DNA of 64,000 nt. Source: Papilionanthe hookeriana x Papilionanthe teres. Its lineage: Eukaryota; Streptophyta; Magnoliopsida; Asparagales; Orchidaceae. Made by a program: the position numbers and the translations under genes. A model generated the notes under the pieces. That model was not told the origin of the DNA. It ran no database searches and saw nothing but the letters and a program-made list of their open reading frames with translations. Shown here piece by piece: positions 1-12,400 of this stretch; within the stretch, counting starts at the first letter, position 1; the number at the start of each line of letters is the position of its first letter. Location: positions 4,084,073-4,148,072 of the forward strand of contig CM040429.1 of the NCBI GenBank assembly GCA_022702705.1, in the 5' to 3' direction.

Positions 1-1954
1 TTTTCAGAAAATATAAATGTGCTATTATTAATCTTCCAATATTCATATTTTAAATTATTAAATGGAATATAAAGCTTCTAAAAAACTTCATATAATTAAT
101 ACATATTAATAATCTTTAATTACATCTTATAGATATGTCCTTTAAGATACATCCAAAATTGTATATAAAAAATTCTAATATAAAATTTCAAATTGGGTCA
201 CCTATCTGTGGCCCAACATGCTTATTTTCCTTGCTTAAAATACCAATCATTGTAATTTCTTATGAACTAAAATCTTAAATGGTTGTATTATCTGATAAGC
301 GTGATTTTTCACTCTAATTATTTGAAGTAATATGAGCATCAATATTCATAAATATAGTTAGTTCGATGTAGAAGCCTTTAAATTAGGATATGCTTTAATA
401 GTTAAATTGTGAAGGATATAATTATAAACAATAATCATGAATATTTGCAAGAATATAAAATAAAGCAATCAAGTGTTAGATTATTCAGTCTATTAAATTA
501 GTCAAATTTTGGTGTTAAATTACTCGCTTCCATTTTATTTCTAATTCTTATTTTTGCTTATAATGCTAATGGAAGTGTTATATAATATTTGTGAAGTTGT
601 AGACACGTTTATTCCATGAAGGATTATAATGACGATTGATAAGATGAGGAGTTTAGGACTTAATGCAACTTAGTAATTGCCGTTGGCCCCTCAAACAAGA
701 TTGGATCTTCCCAACTTTCTTCTATCAAGAGTCATGCGCCTCTTTTGGCCTCAATTATGGCTCATCTTAAAAGAACTTTTGCCTCTTCTTGTGAAAGTCA
801 TCATAAACTTTCAATCTATCTGACGTGATATAACCCTTCATGGATTTATTTATTTTCTCTATCATTTTCACAGGCATTTAAAATATTTTAAGAATTTTAT
901 GAACAGTTTGTGCTCAAAAATATTAACTTATAATTTAGATATCAATGTGCAACATTTGAAATAATAGATGAATCTTCAATATGCATGGTAAATTGTATGA
1001 CTTACACTATGAAATAAGATGAGATTATCTTTTTAACAAGCTAGCGAGCATATTTAGTGCATTATACCTTTTTATGATGTTAAATATCATTAAATTATCT
1101 ATTATGAAGAATTTTGTAGTCATATGCATATAAAAGTCTAATGTAATACTAGGAATTAAAATGCTTGGGCTTGTAAATCATTTGCTTTTTGAATTAGAGA
1201 TTTGAGTATATCACCAATAATAATAAATTATTTGTAATACGGATTTATTCAGATCAGTTCATACCAAAACTTTGATCTTTTGTATTAAAATTTGATCAAA
1301 ACTTCAATTTCATTAATTTGAATTTAATTCTTACAACACAATCGTACACCAAACATTTTCAAAGCAAGTCAATAAGATATGTTTTTGAATGTCATTTCAT
1401 ATTTAAGGCGGCATCACCTACGCAAAATTAATTCCTAAACCCCCTCGTCTATTATGCTTTTGTAGCAAATAAAGTTATTAATTTTAATTTTCCTATTAAA
1501 ATACTTAATTATTTTTAAAGCATGTCAATAGTCCGGTCTTTATGCTAAAGTCCAAAATGACAACTCTCTAGTCTGTTGTCCCCAGTTTGGCTCGATTGTA
1601 GATCTTTCTCAAAGCTCTCAAGCTTGTCAAATACAAATTAAACAATCGAGCCTCCTTGCATATGGGGTGAGGTGTTAAGGCCCCCTTTTTGTGTTGACGC
1701 TAGCATCCATGTTGTAAGTCTCATATCCAAGCATACCAAGAACTACGGTTGTAAATCCTGACAACTTTTAAAAAAACTCATAAATAGAGCAATAAGCCCA
1801 TATTCCCAATGAAATATGGGCACACATATCAAGTAATTTAGTTCAATTCAAGGCCGTTATACTATTATATGTAAGACACGTACTAAGTTATTTGCTTCAA
1901 CTCAAATGCCTTTATACTCATTAATCAAAACCCAGGCCATCCAATAGATGTAAG
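1..1954. other. AT-rich probable intron sequence, no gene
   Basis: No exon of the neighbouring FGT1 gene and no transposon coding motif was found here. The bases from about 1,810 to 1,954 are one unit of the 158-bp repeat that resumes at 5,441. Because the exon at 6,417 continues a reading frame from further upstream, the stretch is most likely part of an FGT1 intron that begins left of the window. That is an inference. Confidence 0.5.
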
Positions 1955-2568
1955 TGATACCGGAATTAGGTAGGGAAAACAGCGGAAACACACAAACTAA
2001 CTTTTATTAATGTAGAGAAAGGGTTACAACATAACAACAGAAAATAGCAACACAGAATATAAACGGCACAAGCAAACACCTCTAAGGTTTATTCAAGGTT
2101 GGTGGAGGTCGGCTAGGTGGATCGGGATGGTTGACATGGGTGGTGGTAGCAAAATGAATGTTGATGGCAGCAAGGGGAAGGTGTAGAATTGTAGAGGCAG
2201 CAAGTATGGTGGGTCTTTGGTGACCGTAGGCAGGCAGAGGGGTGGCTGGAAGATACTGGATAGCAAGGGCAGCGGTAGTGGGTGAGCAATAGTTGGTTGG
2301 AAGTGTTGGGAAGGAGGGAAGATGGCTGGACAGCAAGATAAGGCTATAGGTATGGGGCGGCTGGTGGCTGAAGAGATGGGAGGAGAAGGATTGGGGAAGG
2401 TGAAAGAGGAAGGATATAACACAACATCAGAGTAAGATACAGCCGAAGCACCGCCACCTCCTCGGATACAGCCCTGGAACAGGGAGAATAACTCCACAAA
2501 GGAATCTGAAATCAACACTCAACAAAAACTAGACCCTAAACTCTGAAACTGCAATATATATCCTTACA
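1955..2568 (-). repeat. 3' LTR of gypsy element 1
   Basis: It aligns along its length with 4,793-5,434, with many substitutions and small indels. The plus-strand left edge is TGATACCGG and the right edge lies near CCTTACA. It is about 614 bp against 642 bp for the partner. The divergence suggests an old insertion. Confidence 0.75.
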
Positions 2569-3084
2569 AGAAAGCAAGGCTTGAGAAAAGGCAAGAGGGG
2601 CGCGGGAGGCCACTCGCCCCTTTAGAAGTCTCGCCCGTGTCGCTAGGCCTGGGATTCCCTGAATCGGTCTTCAGCAGATCGGTCAGTTGCCAGCCGGTTC
2701 AGTCAGCTGGCTAGAATAGCGGGCAATGTTGTGTTTGCATTTATTGGGAAGCTCCGCGTCAGTCTATTAGGGTTGGGAAGCTTCGACCTCGTTCGTCGAA
2801 GCTTCTAGCTCTTGTCTTTAATCCTAACGACACCTGGATCCCACTGTCGGCACCTCTTGTGCACCCATATCCTCATCGATTCGCTCTCCTAAGAATGTGG
2901 CCCATGCATGTATCGTTGGAGCCTCCTAAGGTAACCTACGATCGGGTCAGCTTGATGTGTTGTGAGAGTAGTCTGCATCTTGTCCGATGGTGGAGCTGGT
3001 GGTATGGTGTTGAATGTGAGTCCTAACGTCCTCTCTGGTATAACAGCCGCGTGTCTAGAGTCACTGTCTCATCCCGTGTCGTTA

Positions 3085-3276
3085 CTAAAACTGACCCACT
3101 ATTGTTGTTTTGTTGGTAAGGGTTTTTGTGATCTTGGACTCTACCGAAGGAAGTAGATTGTTGCATTTCCCCTCCTTCGTAAATGAGTATGTGTTTTTGA
3201 ATCTATCGTGATGAGTCCTCCGGCTGAACTGCCACGGTCGTCCCAACAAAAGATGGCAGGCATCCATAGGAACCAC
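3085..3276 (-). pseudogene. gypsy protease/RT-linker fragment
   Basis: The translation contains VPMDACHLLLGRPWQF followed by RRTHHD and NTYSF, the conserved segment between the aspartic protease and the reverse transcriptase of plant Ty3/gypsy polyproteins. The frame is open for only about 63 codons and no downstream RT follows. It is a dead fragment of element 1. The same segment, more decayed (CHNLLGRH), appears in element 2 at 15.5 kb. Confidence 0.75.
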
Positions 3277-3635
3277 ATCACATCACAACTGCTCCTACAA
3301 TTGGCTTCCGATCGAGAATTCTACAAAACATCTTCGGTCGATGCTGATCTAATTCCCTTTCTTCAGCTATGTCTGTGAGTACGGCTTGGAGTGCCTTTAA
3401 GTCGTGAGTCTCGATTTCTCTACCATCTGAGTCAATGCCACGCTCTTGTTGCTTTGTAAATGATAAGATAACATACCTTTCTGTTCACTGTGCAGTAAGT
3501 GCAAAAAATGTTGTGGTGAAGCCACTGCGAATTGTGCTTATCAAGATCGACCTATAGGACTCGTTGAACTATGAGTCTTCTCCATCTGGGGGAAGATGAA
3601 GTATCTCATTCCAGTCCTTAGCTCTCTCCTCCACG

Positions 3636-4630
3636 CTAACTTCCTCCACTGCACCCTAATCTGTAAGTGTGACTGCTCGTAGGATAGCTGGAGGCGATGT
3701 GACCATAGCAATGGCATGTACAACACTTCCTGGCTGGCACAGTGTTGGAGGAGCTACCCTTCTTCCGCTTCTTCTCGCTCTGATCTAGAGTGTCACTCCC
3801 TTGCCTGGGCTTGTTAGTGTTTCCCGGGGTACTTTTGTCGATCGTTGTAACTGAAGGAGACTGCCTGCCTGGCAGTTGCTGGCTGAAGGATGATTGTTGC
3901 CTACTCTGCTTTTGTTGCCTCTCTACCTTCAGGGATAGTGTCTGAACATCTTCAAGTGACAAATATGGTTGCAATTATACCACATCGTTGATAGGTGGCT
4001 TCGAGCCGCCCCCCCCCCCCAATCCCTAATATCAGGCTACCGTGTGCTCCTCTTGCTCGACTTGATGACACCTCATCAACAACTAATCAAACTGCTTTGT
4101 GAGCTTCTTTACTGATAGATCCTTCTATTGCAGGGGTTGGGGTTTCAGGAACATATCCTGGCGATAATGGGTGGGAGGTATTTTCTTTGCATAATCTTTT
4201 CATTTTCTCCCACCTGGTAACTATATCGCTGTCTTCCCTTTTTCTCTGCCTTTGTAAGTTCTCACACCACAGAGAAGCACTCTTCTTCAGCTTGATGGTC
4301 GCTAATTTGATGCGTCTATCCTCTGACACATCCTTATACTCGAAGATGAGTTTGACAGCCTGTAACTAATGAATAAAATCCTCGAGATATATTTCTCCTT
4401 CGAACTTTGGCAGATCTACCTTGATGTCGAAGTCTATGTGCCCTCCAAATAATTTCTCCTCTTTGTGAGTCTCCCTCTGAGTGGGATTCAGATATCCCTC
4501 CTCTTATACTGGATTCCGAAACTTTTTTCTGTGTTAATTCTTCAATCTCTGCAAGCCTTAGTTGAAAGCGTTGGAGCTCCCTACTTATCTCTTCTCGGAT
4601 AAGCTCGACCATGTATCTCCGAGGTGGCAT
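3636..4630 (-). pseudogene. gypsy gag, frameshifted
   Basis: Gag begins with MPPRRYMVELIREEISREL at 4,630, a start seen again in the nested element at 50,844. Three overlapping frames carry it onward: N-terminal region, then a capsid-like WCENLQRQRKRE and WEKMKRLCK stretch near 4.3-4.2 kb, then a Q/S-rich segment ending in a zinc-knuckle-like CCTCHCYGHIASSYP whose last cysteine is tyrosine. A C homopolymer at about 4,010-4,020 interrupts the coding sequence. It cannot make a full Gag. Confidence 0.75.
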
Positions 4631-4778
4631 GGCTAGAGTTTAGGAATAGGAAGGCAAATTTTGGTGAAGATAGGATTTGGGGGAATCGGAATGGGTGGTT
4701 GAGGGTGGGAATGAAAAACTTTGGTGGAAGGGTAAGATGGATGCTAGGAAACCCTAGGATGGGACTAGGATTAGGCTA

Positions 4779-4790
4779 GCTCTTATACCA
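4779..4790 (-). other. Primer binding site of gypsy element 1
   Basis: On the minus strand the sequence is TGGTATAAGAGC, one mismatch from TGGTATCAGAGC, the usual plant tRNA-Met primer site. It lies two bases from the LTR edge at 4,793, which fixes the element's orientation. Confidence 0.7.
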
Positions 4791-4792
4791 AA

Positions 4793-5434
4793 TGATATCG
4801 GAATCAAGTAGGGAAAATAGCGGAAACACACAACACAAACTTTTATTAATGTAGTGAGGGTTACTCACAACATAACGAAAAATAGCAACACAAAACATAA
4901 ACGACACAAGCAAACACCTCTAAGGTATATCCAAGGGCGATGGAGATCGGCTAGGTGGATCGGGATGGTTGGCATGGGTGGTGGAAGCAAAGGAATGCTG
5001 ATGGCAGCGAGGGAAAGTTTCAGAATTGCAGGGATAATAAGTATGGAGGGTTGTAGGTGATCGGCAGCAGGTGGAGGGGTGGTTGGAAGGTACTGGACAG
5101 CTAGGGCAACGGTAGTGGTCTGAGGAACATTCGGTTGGAAGCGCTGGGAAGGAGAGAAGATGGTCGGACAGCTAGATAAGGTTGCAGGTATGGGGGTAGC
5201 TGGGTGTAGGAATAAATGAGGGGGAGGCCAGTGGCTAAGGAGAGGGGTGGAGGGAGATTGGCTAAGGTGAAAGGGAAAGGCTATAACACCACCTTGGAGT
5301 TGGATGTAGTCGGAGTACCACCACCTTCTCGGATACAACCCTAGAACAGGGAGAAACAGTTTCAGAAAGGAATCTGAATTATCACACAGGAAAAACTCAA
5401 CCCTAAACTCTAAAACAACAATATATATCTTATA
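4793..5434 (-). repeat. 5' LTR of gypsy element 1
   Basis: This is the partner of 1,955-2,568. Reading frames inside it (proline- and serine-rich) are LTR sequence, not genes. The right edge is near ATCTTATA, after which the host 158-bp repeat resumes with CCTCAAACTAAG. Confidence 0.75.
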
Positions 5435-5440
5435 GAAAAG

Positions 5441-5834
5441 CCTCAAACTAAGCCCACACTCGAGCCAACTCCTATGCTTATGAGCCCACCAATCAATTAA
5501 AGTTAAACTTATGTGCAAGACACACACCAATTAATTTGGTTCAACTCAAAAGCCGTTATACTTATTAATGAAAACACAGGTTATTCATTAGATGTAAGCC
5601 TCACACTAAACCAATACTAGGGCCAACTCCAACTCTTATGAGCCCACTAATCAACTAAAATTAAAATTTATATGTAAGACAAATGCCAAGTAATTCAATT
5701 CAATGCAAAAGCTATTATACTTATTTATCAAAACCTGGGCCATTCACTAGATGTATGCCTCAAACTAAACCATACCCGGGCCAGCTTCTATACTTTTGAG
5801 CCCACTAGTCAACTAAAATAAGAACTTATATGTC
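5441..5834 (+). repeat. 158-bp tandem repeat, about 2.5 units
   Basis: Units start at 5,441, 5,599 and 5,758 (CCTCAAACTAAG, CCTCACACTAAACC, CCTCAAACTAAACC). Each contains GAGCCCACyAaTCAA, GCyrTTATACTTATT and TTCAyTAGATGTA. One more unit lies left of gypsy element 1 at about 1,810-1,954, so the element landed inside a small array. Confidence 0.8.
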
Positions 5835-6416
5835 CACTCTGGTCTGCTTAGGATACCTTAGAGGAGGCACTCTATTATTATTGCTAGCTTCGATAGACCA
5901 GTACCACTAGTATTTTCAGGATGATGAAATCTTGAGATCTTAATCGAGTTTACCTCCATTCCCTTGATTAATCTCCATCAATGTAATTAAAACACAGTCG
6001 TTTAACTTGAGCCTAAAATTCTTCCTTAATCGAGAGTGTTCTCTTCTTAGCGAAAAGGATAATTGATTGTGGGGGCTTGCACCCATAGGAATGAATCCAA
6101 ATAAATTATGTTCTGAATGTCAGTGAAAATCTTATTAAACTTAAGTCTAATCTATTTCATGTAAACTGAATTCTTGATTTTGAAGATGGGGTGGTTGTTT
6201 TTTCGAGTTATCATAGGGCGCGTCTTATAGATTTTTCTATGATATTGCTGCACCACCATTTTTTTTTATTCATTAGACTAGAGATCTTATTTGATTTACT
6301 GAGTTGCATTAACCTATTTAGAGACACCATAATAATCTGACCTTGCAAAATGTCATCTTACATGCTATTAACCATGCCATTTTTATTTATACATTGTTCT
6401 AATCTATTTTCTGCAG
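5835..6416. other. Intron sequence upstream of FGT1 exon
   Basis: AT-rich sequence with no recognised coding or repeat feature. It ends in the acceptor CTGCAG just before the exon at 6,417. Confidence 0.5.
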
Positions 6417-6473
6417 CAGTACCTCGACAGGGATGTACAAAATTTATAGACCTGCTATTGGCGAAGTATTAAG
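6417..6473 (+). CDS. FGT1: FGT1 exon (STSTGMYKIYRPAIGEVL)
   Basis: The exon is read from AGT at 6,418 to an AG at 6,472-6,473, with donor GTACC next. The acceptor is CTGCAG at 6,411-6,416; an alternative CAG three bases later cannot be excluded. The last two bases join the first base of the next exon to make Arg. Confidence 0.85.
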
Positions 6474-9400
6474 GTACCATATAAAGTTGGCGTTAGTTTA
6501 AATTTAGTGGTTACTTTAATATTCAGTGGATCTGAAATCAAGTATGTTTGTGCTATTTCCACTAGGGAAATGCCTCTAGCTGAACTAAAAAGCAAGTATA
6601 GAAAGGTTTCTTCAATCGAAAAGGCCAATAAAGGTTGGGTAGAAGAATATGGAGTCTCGTCTCAACAGGTAAGTGGCTTGAAAATTTATACAATGCCATG
6701 CTGTAAAATCTTACTTTATTTTGTCATATGCTATCCTTCTGCATTCTTTGATGTCAACTATTAAAGATGAGAGCCCATTTAAATACAAGATGTGAGTCTA
6801 TTCATTTGACCAAGGTGCATGAGCATCGTCATTTTTTTAACTCAAATTCACTATATTCTTTGACAAATGTGGCTTCGATGCTTACTAAATGTAATTGCTT
6901 TAGTATGATGTTTGTAGTTACTAGCATATTATTGAGCACACATTCTGAAAACAAATATTAAGAAAGCTAGTTCATATGAATATTTAACCTAAATGCTTAG
7001 CCACCATATTGTCACGAACTAATTTTCCTCAAGTCACTCGTGCGGCTTTAGCGCTCTTTCTTTGCACTAAATCAATCTAACCCTCACAACGCTAGGACTT
7101 GGAAGCACAAATGTTTTAAGAAGAAGAGTGAAGAGAAAGGAATACTTCACTAAGAAAGAACAATTACAATGCTTGAATGCTTGAACCTTCCTTGGGTTTT
7201 TTGGATGGATACAAGTGAGGGGAGGGACCTCTATTTATACTCTCCCTCCAAGCTATGAGAATATTCTAGAAGTCCCTACTTTCTAGAGTATTCCATACAA
7301 TTCTTACATAAATACATAATCCTAGATTCTTCTAGGTTCTTGAACTCTCCATGCTCCATCCTTGAGTTCTTTATGGAGTGTTGCCTTCCTTTGACCTCTA
7401 GAATTGGTAGAAGTTTCTAGAGTTGTGTGGAGCTTTCTCATCTACCTTTTTAGTTCTAGAAGGTTCTTGCATGCCTCTTCTAGAGTTTTTCTTCCCATGC
7501 TTGGATTGTCATTTCTTTGAAAATGGCAGGACGTGACACTCTTCTTCACTTGAACCCGCAATGCCCTCATTGCGGCTTCCCTTGCACCTTCGAACCCGTC
7601 TCCTTGGTTTGCCCCTAGACTCGGCAAACCTTGGTTTCTCCTTGTTGTTATGGGAGAGGAATGTCATGCAGCAAGTCTTCCTGGCCGTCGGCTTATCCCT
7701 TGCCTCCAACCTTGTTGAACCATGTTTCTTTTTTCTTGGTGGTGGGTAATTAGGAACCTCCGCCACTTTCTTTGGCATCCCAACTCCTTGGGTCTTTTCT
7801 CCTTCGTTGTTATCATGAAGGATAGCCAAGTTGTCCCTCTTGTTCTTGGTAATGCCACCTTTGAGCTGGATTGCCGATAGCGTTTTGGATGCTTGCTTGC
7901 TTAACCTTATTATCGGTACTGAGCAAGCTTGACTCTCTTCTGTGATACACAGGCTATTGGAGAATTGCATTGGGAATGCTCTTGCTTGCTCCAAGTAGTT
8001 CATTCCTAGGACAACTTTGTAATCATCGTTGAAATGACAGTGAGGTCTAGAGTACCTGACCTTGCCCCAATGCTGGTCTTGACTCCCTTAGCCATTCCAT
8101 CGATTGGCTTCTCTGCTGAGTTGGCGACTTTAATGGAGCCCCCTCTTTTAGTCATCTGCAACCCCAACCTCTTTGCTTCCTCACTGGAGATGAAGTTTTG
8201 GGAAGCACTTGTATCCACCATTGCTCTATTAGTCTTCCCTTGTATTGCCATCTCCACAAAGAGTAACCCCTTCTCTTGGGGTTTTGTCGGAGCTTGCATA
8301 CCGTTTAGCAGTTGAAGGGATCCCACATGTGCCTCCATGCCATTCTCCCTATCACATTCTTGTTCCTCCTTATGGCTTGCAAGGAGAGAGTTGAGGGTCT
8401 TCTTCTGAGGGCAATCCCTTGCCCAATGAGGTCCTTCACAAAGAAAGCAACGGTTTTGATATGGCTTGTTATTAGTCTTCCCATTGTCCCTTGCCTTTGT
8501 TGGGATTGATTCACAATGTTTCTCCTCCTTATATTCGCCCTTGTCATCCCCACGTTTAACATCACAACTTTGCTTATCTTCAGGCTTTCTAGACTTATTT
8601 GAATAATCAATCAAGCTTTCAGCAGCGCAATGGCAGTGGCAAGATCTTACACTCCTTGCCTCCTAAACTTAGTTTTCGCCCAATGTTGGAGCCCATCCAT
8701 GAAATTGAAGAGAGCATCCTTGTATGTCATATCGGGGATTTCAAGAACTAAGCTTGTAAATTCTTTAATGTACTCCCGAATCGATCCTCTCTTGATTTAG
8801 CCTCCGCAGTCGGGCTCTAGCCTCATCCTCGACATTCTCGAGATAGAACTGTTTCTTTAACTCTCACTTGAAGTCGTTGAAAGTGAACATGGAGCACAAA
8901 CGTTTCTCTACATTTCATTTTCTTCTTCTCCACTAATGCATAGCGATGTCCGAGAGATAAAGAAAGGCAGATTGTATTTTTGCATCTTCATCTGTGTTCA
9001 TCATCGCTCTGAAGTATTGCTTCAGTCCCCATTGGAAGTTGTCTACTTCCTTCACGTTGCGAACCCTCCAAAACTCATAGGTTTTAGAACTTCAATCCTC
9101 TTGGCTTCAAAAGTGGGATGTCTTGTAGATGTCGCTAGTGCCCTCTTGCACAACGAAATGTCTCCACGCAAGTCGTACATCTCCTCCTTATAGGCTCTTC
9201 ACACCTCTTAGAGCTTCCCCAACAAATCCTCCTACAACTTAGCCATATGGCCCATTAAGGTCTTCTTAAGTTGGAGCATCATACCTCTGATTGTTGAATG
9301 GATGGTGACATCTCCTTCTCTTCGAGCCTATCAATCCTTTGGCCAAGATCCTCTACTTGGCCCTCCACGCCATTCATTGCCTCCTTCATCTGAGCAAGGC

Positions 9401-12400
9401 GTGATTCAAAACCATGCATGATCTACTTGGACTTCCCATGTGGCTTCGATGCAACGTGATCTTTTTGCTCCTGGCGACCTCGCCCTTGTTGAGATGTTGC
9501 CACATTTGTGGCTTCAAACTCCATTACGTGCTCTCTAATGCTCTTTGAGCCCCCACCTTCACCGATGTCATATACTCAATTCCGATCTTCCATACGTGAC
9601 TATGATTTTGGCCTGTAATTTCTATTACTCATTTTTCCGACTTCTGTTTTAGGTGTTCTCGCTTTGCTTACTTTTCCTGCATGTTTATTTAAATCTTCAT
9701 GCTCTCCCTGCGAATCATATTATGCTTGCAATACAAATCAGACAGCAGTAGCAAATGCCCATATACGCTTTTACAGTTTATTTACTGCATTTTACTTTAC
9801 CGCATTTTACTTTTTAAAATACATTTTATTTATCTGCAATTTGCTTAATCTGCATGCAAAACCGAAATTGAAACAATAAAACAAAACAAAACTGAACTTT
9901 GACACCAAAACTGCGGAACAACCACAACTGCAATAAAAAGCTTAGAGATAAATTTGTGGGCAGCACAGCAGGAGGTTTGGAGCTAAATTCATGGGCAGCA
10001 CGGCGAGGAATTCAAGCCGAGCAGTAAGAGGATCTTCTTCAGTAACCTCTCTATGTGATTTAATGATAACAGCCTATAGGACTTCGAGGTTCACTTTCCC
10101 CTTAGGCTTTTGTACAACCGTGTTGTGTGGCGTAAGTCTTAACTCGCTTTAGGTTTCGAGGTTGTCGTACGGTACGACGTAAACCCCCTTATCTCTGCTG
10201 ATGTAAGTCCCAAATAATAAAATTGACAAGATTGAAATAGTTTATAAACATCTCTCCAAAACGCAACCACACAGTAGGATAGTTAAGAAGTCACTGAGAC
10301 TTGTCTCAGATCCGTGACATCCCCTACCGCCGCGGGATACACTCATCTTTCGAGAAGGTGTATCACTCGTAGTATCAGGCACGATTATGCAAACTATTGG
10401 CTAAATGAGATCCAGACGGTCTCATCTTTTAAACTTAAAATATATTATTTTCAAAACTATTTTTAAAATTATATACCTTTATATACTAAATTAGATCATT
10501 TAATTATATTTCAAAAGTTGTCCGACAATTATATATGTGAATGCATGTCACATTTAATTAGGTCCATAGTGTCAATATGATAGAGGTACACTTCATTTGA
10601 TTATAAAAATATATACTCATTTACCTAGAGGATGGAAAGCATATCATTCTTTTGCTTTTGAAGGAATCAATAGTGATGAGTGCACGGGCATATAGATGGG
10701 AGTTGTATTGCCTCACACTATATTTTCTAGGCACCAGTGAGGCTGGCATCGGTGAAATTAGAGGGAAGTGAGATGGAAGAGCCAATGCTTGAGTCCTATC
10801 CATACAGCCTCTGTGAGAGAGTTTTAGGATGTTCTGACTAATAGGCTATCATATGGACTATCACCCTACAAGATATTGAGCATTACGTAGATGTCGTCTC
10901 AGGATTGATGCTCTCCAACCAACCAGCTTATAGGATGAGGATTTTGTGGATTAATTTGAGAGATTACTAGTTAGTGTATGATACCAACTTTAATTGCACC
11001 TAAGAAGAATGGATCATGACATTTGTGCATTGATAGTTGAACTATAAACCAAATAACCATTAATTACAAGTTTCCCATCCCCTAACTATAGGATTTTTTG
11101 GATTATTTGCATGGATCCATCTTTTTCAAGATTGCTTTATATAGTGGTTATCATAAGATTTAGATGAGACTTGGATGAGTAAAAGGTGGCCTTCGAAATG
11201 TGGAATGAACTGTATGTGTGAACAATCATGCCTTTTGGCTCATTTAGTGCCCAGAGCACCTTTATACGGTTTATGAACAAATTTTTTCAAGCTTTTATTT
11301 GAAAATTTGTGGTTGTGTACTTTTACAATATTTTGATGTACTATTTTGAGGAGCATTTTTAGCAACTATAATTAATTTTTGAAGTTTTTCAGACATAATA
11401 ATTACATGGTCATTCAAAAAAGAAATGTCATTTTCTAACACAGACATATTTCTTTGAATATATTATTTTAGCAGCTAGCATTGAGATGCACCCTATTATG
11501 ATACAAGTTATAATGAATTGGCCAAGTACACAGTCTTTTATTCAGGTGCACAAACTTCATTAATTGACTTCTCTATAGGAGGTTCATCAAGAAATTAGTT
11601 GTTTTACATCGTCTCTAACATAGCTTCTAGGCAAATAGGATTTCATGATCAGAGGAAGCCTAGGAAAATTTTGATGCTTTGAAGAAACATGTTACTCAAG
11701 CCTCTATTCTAGTTCTTCCAAATTTTAATCAGGTGTTTGAGGTTGAGTATGATTCTTCTAATGTGGGGATTTGAGCTATGCTATGTTAGGGTGGACACCT
11801 CCTCCTTTTTTTAGTGAGAAGGTAAATAACTCGAGACACGAAATATGTTATCTATGTTAAGGAGTTCTACAACATAATGAGAGCTATCAGCCATTATAGC
11901 TATTATTTGTTGGCCAATGAGTTTACCCTATACACTGATCATAAAGCTTTGAAATTATGGAACAGCCAGAATAAGCTTAAGGGCTAACATGTCATTTGTG
12001 TAGAGCTTCTATCTTCTTCTCAAGGGCTAACAAGGTCTGGAGCATGAATAAGGTCATTGATGCCATGATTCGCCATCACCCATTGTTTGCTACAATGCAA
12101 TCCAAGTTAGTTAGCTTTGAAGTACCGAAAGATCTGTATGCCATCAATAATGGCTTCAAGATATTTGGATTCATTATCAGGGGAGACCCTACAACTAATA
12201 TCATACATCGAATAGTTATTTGTTCTTTTAGAACAAGTTGTGCATTCCTAGACTTTACTCCGAGAATATTTTGTAGTACCATAATGAATGGATTGTAGGA
12301 TATTCTAGCAGAGAATTGGCTCTTTTCTTAATGAAAAGAATTTTATTATCATAGATTAGTATAAGATGTGGTGAGGGATGTTAGATTGTATAGGTTATGC

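Larger units (their letters stand above)
1955..5434 (-). mobile_element. Ty3/gypsy element 1, truncated (LTR-gag-PR-LTR)
   Basis: On the minus strand the order is 5' LTR (4,793-5,434), primer site, gag, protease-linker and 3' LTR (1,955-2,568). The two LTRs are clearly alike: both begin on + with TGATAyCGGAAT and share the AGCGGAAACACACAA and ACCTCTAAGG blocks. No reverse transcriptase or integrase core lies between them, so pol is largely deleted. The element sits in a 158-bp tandem repeat whose units resume on both sides. The same family recurs at 14.3-17.6 kb and 49.4-58.9 kb, and all three carry a gag that starts or aligns like MPPRR. A clean target duplication could not be read. Confidence 0.8.
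7010..9575 (-). mobile_element. Ty3/gypsy element 3, gag-PR plus 3' LTR
   Basis: The 3' LTR occupies 7,010-7,538 (TGTCAC...GTGACA at the two ends). Upstream on the minus strand lie protease and Gag, reaching a Gag start at 9,524. There is no RT or integrase and no 5' LTR; at about 9,575-9,600 the element abuts an LTR fragment of another family. The zinc knuckle and protease style resemble plant chromovirus polyproteins. It lies in the FGT1 intron, opposite to the gene. Confidence 0.75.

Noticed and set aside
2093..2518. Pro/Ser-rich 141-codon minus-strand frame, and the 221-codon frame at 4,865-5,530
   Set aside because: Both lie in the LTRs of gypsy element 1 and translate the same LTR sequence; no protein domain.
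6507..6764. 85-codon frame starting at the ATG at 6,507
   Set aside because: Only 6,566-6,668 is coding, as an FGT1 exon. The start and end of the frame are intron on both sides of clear splice sites.
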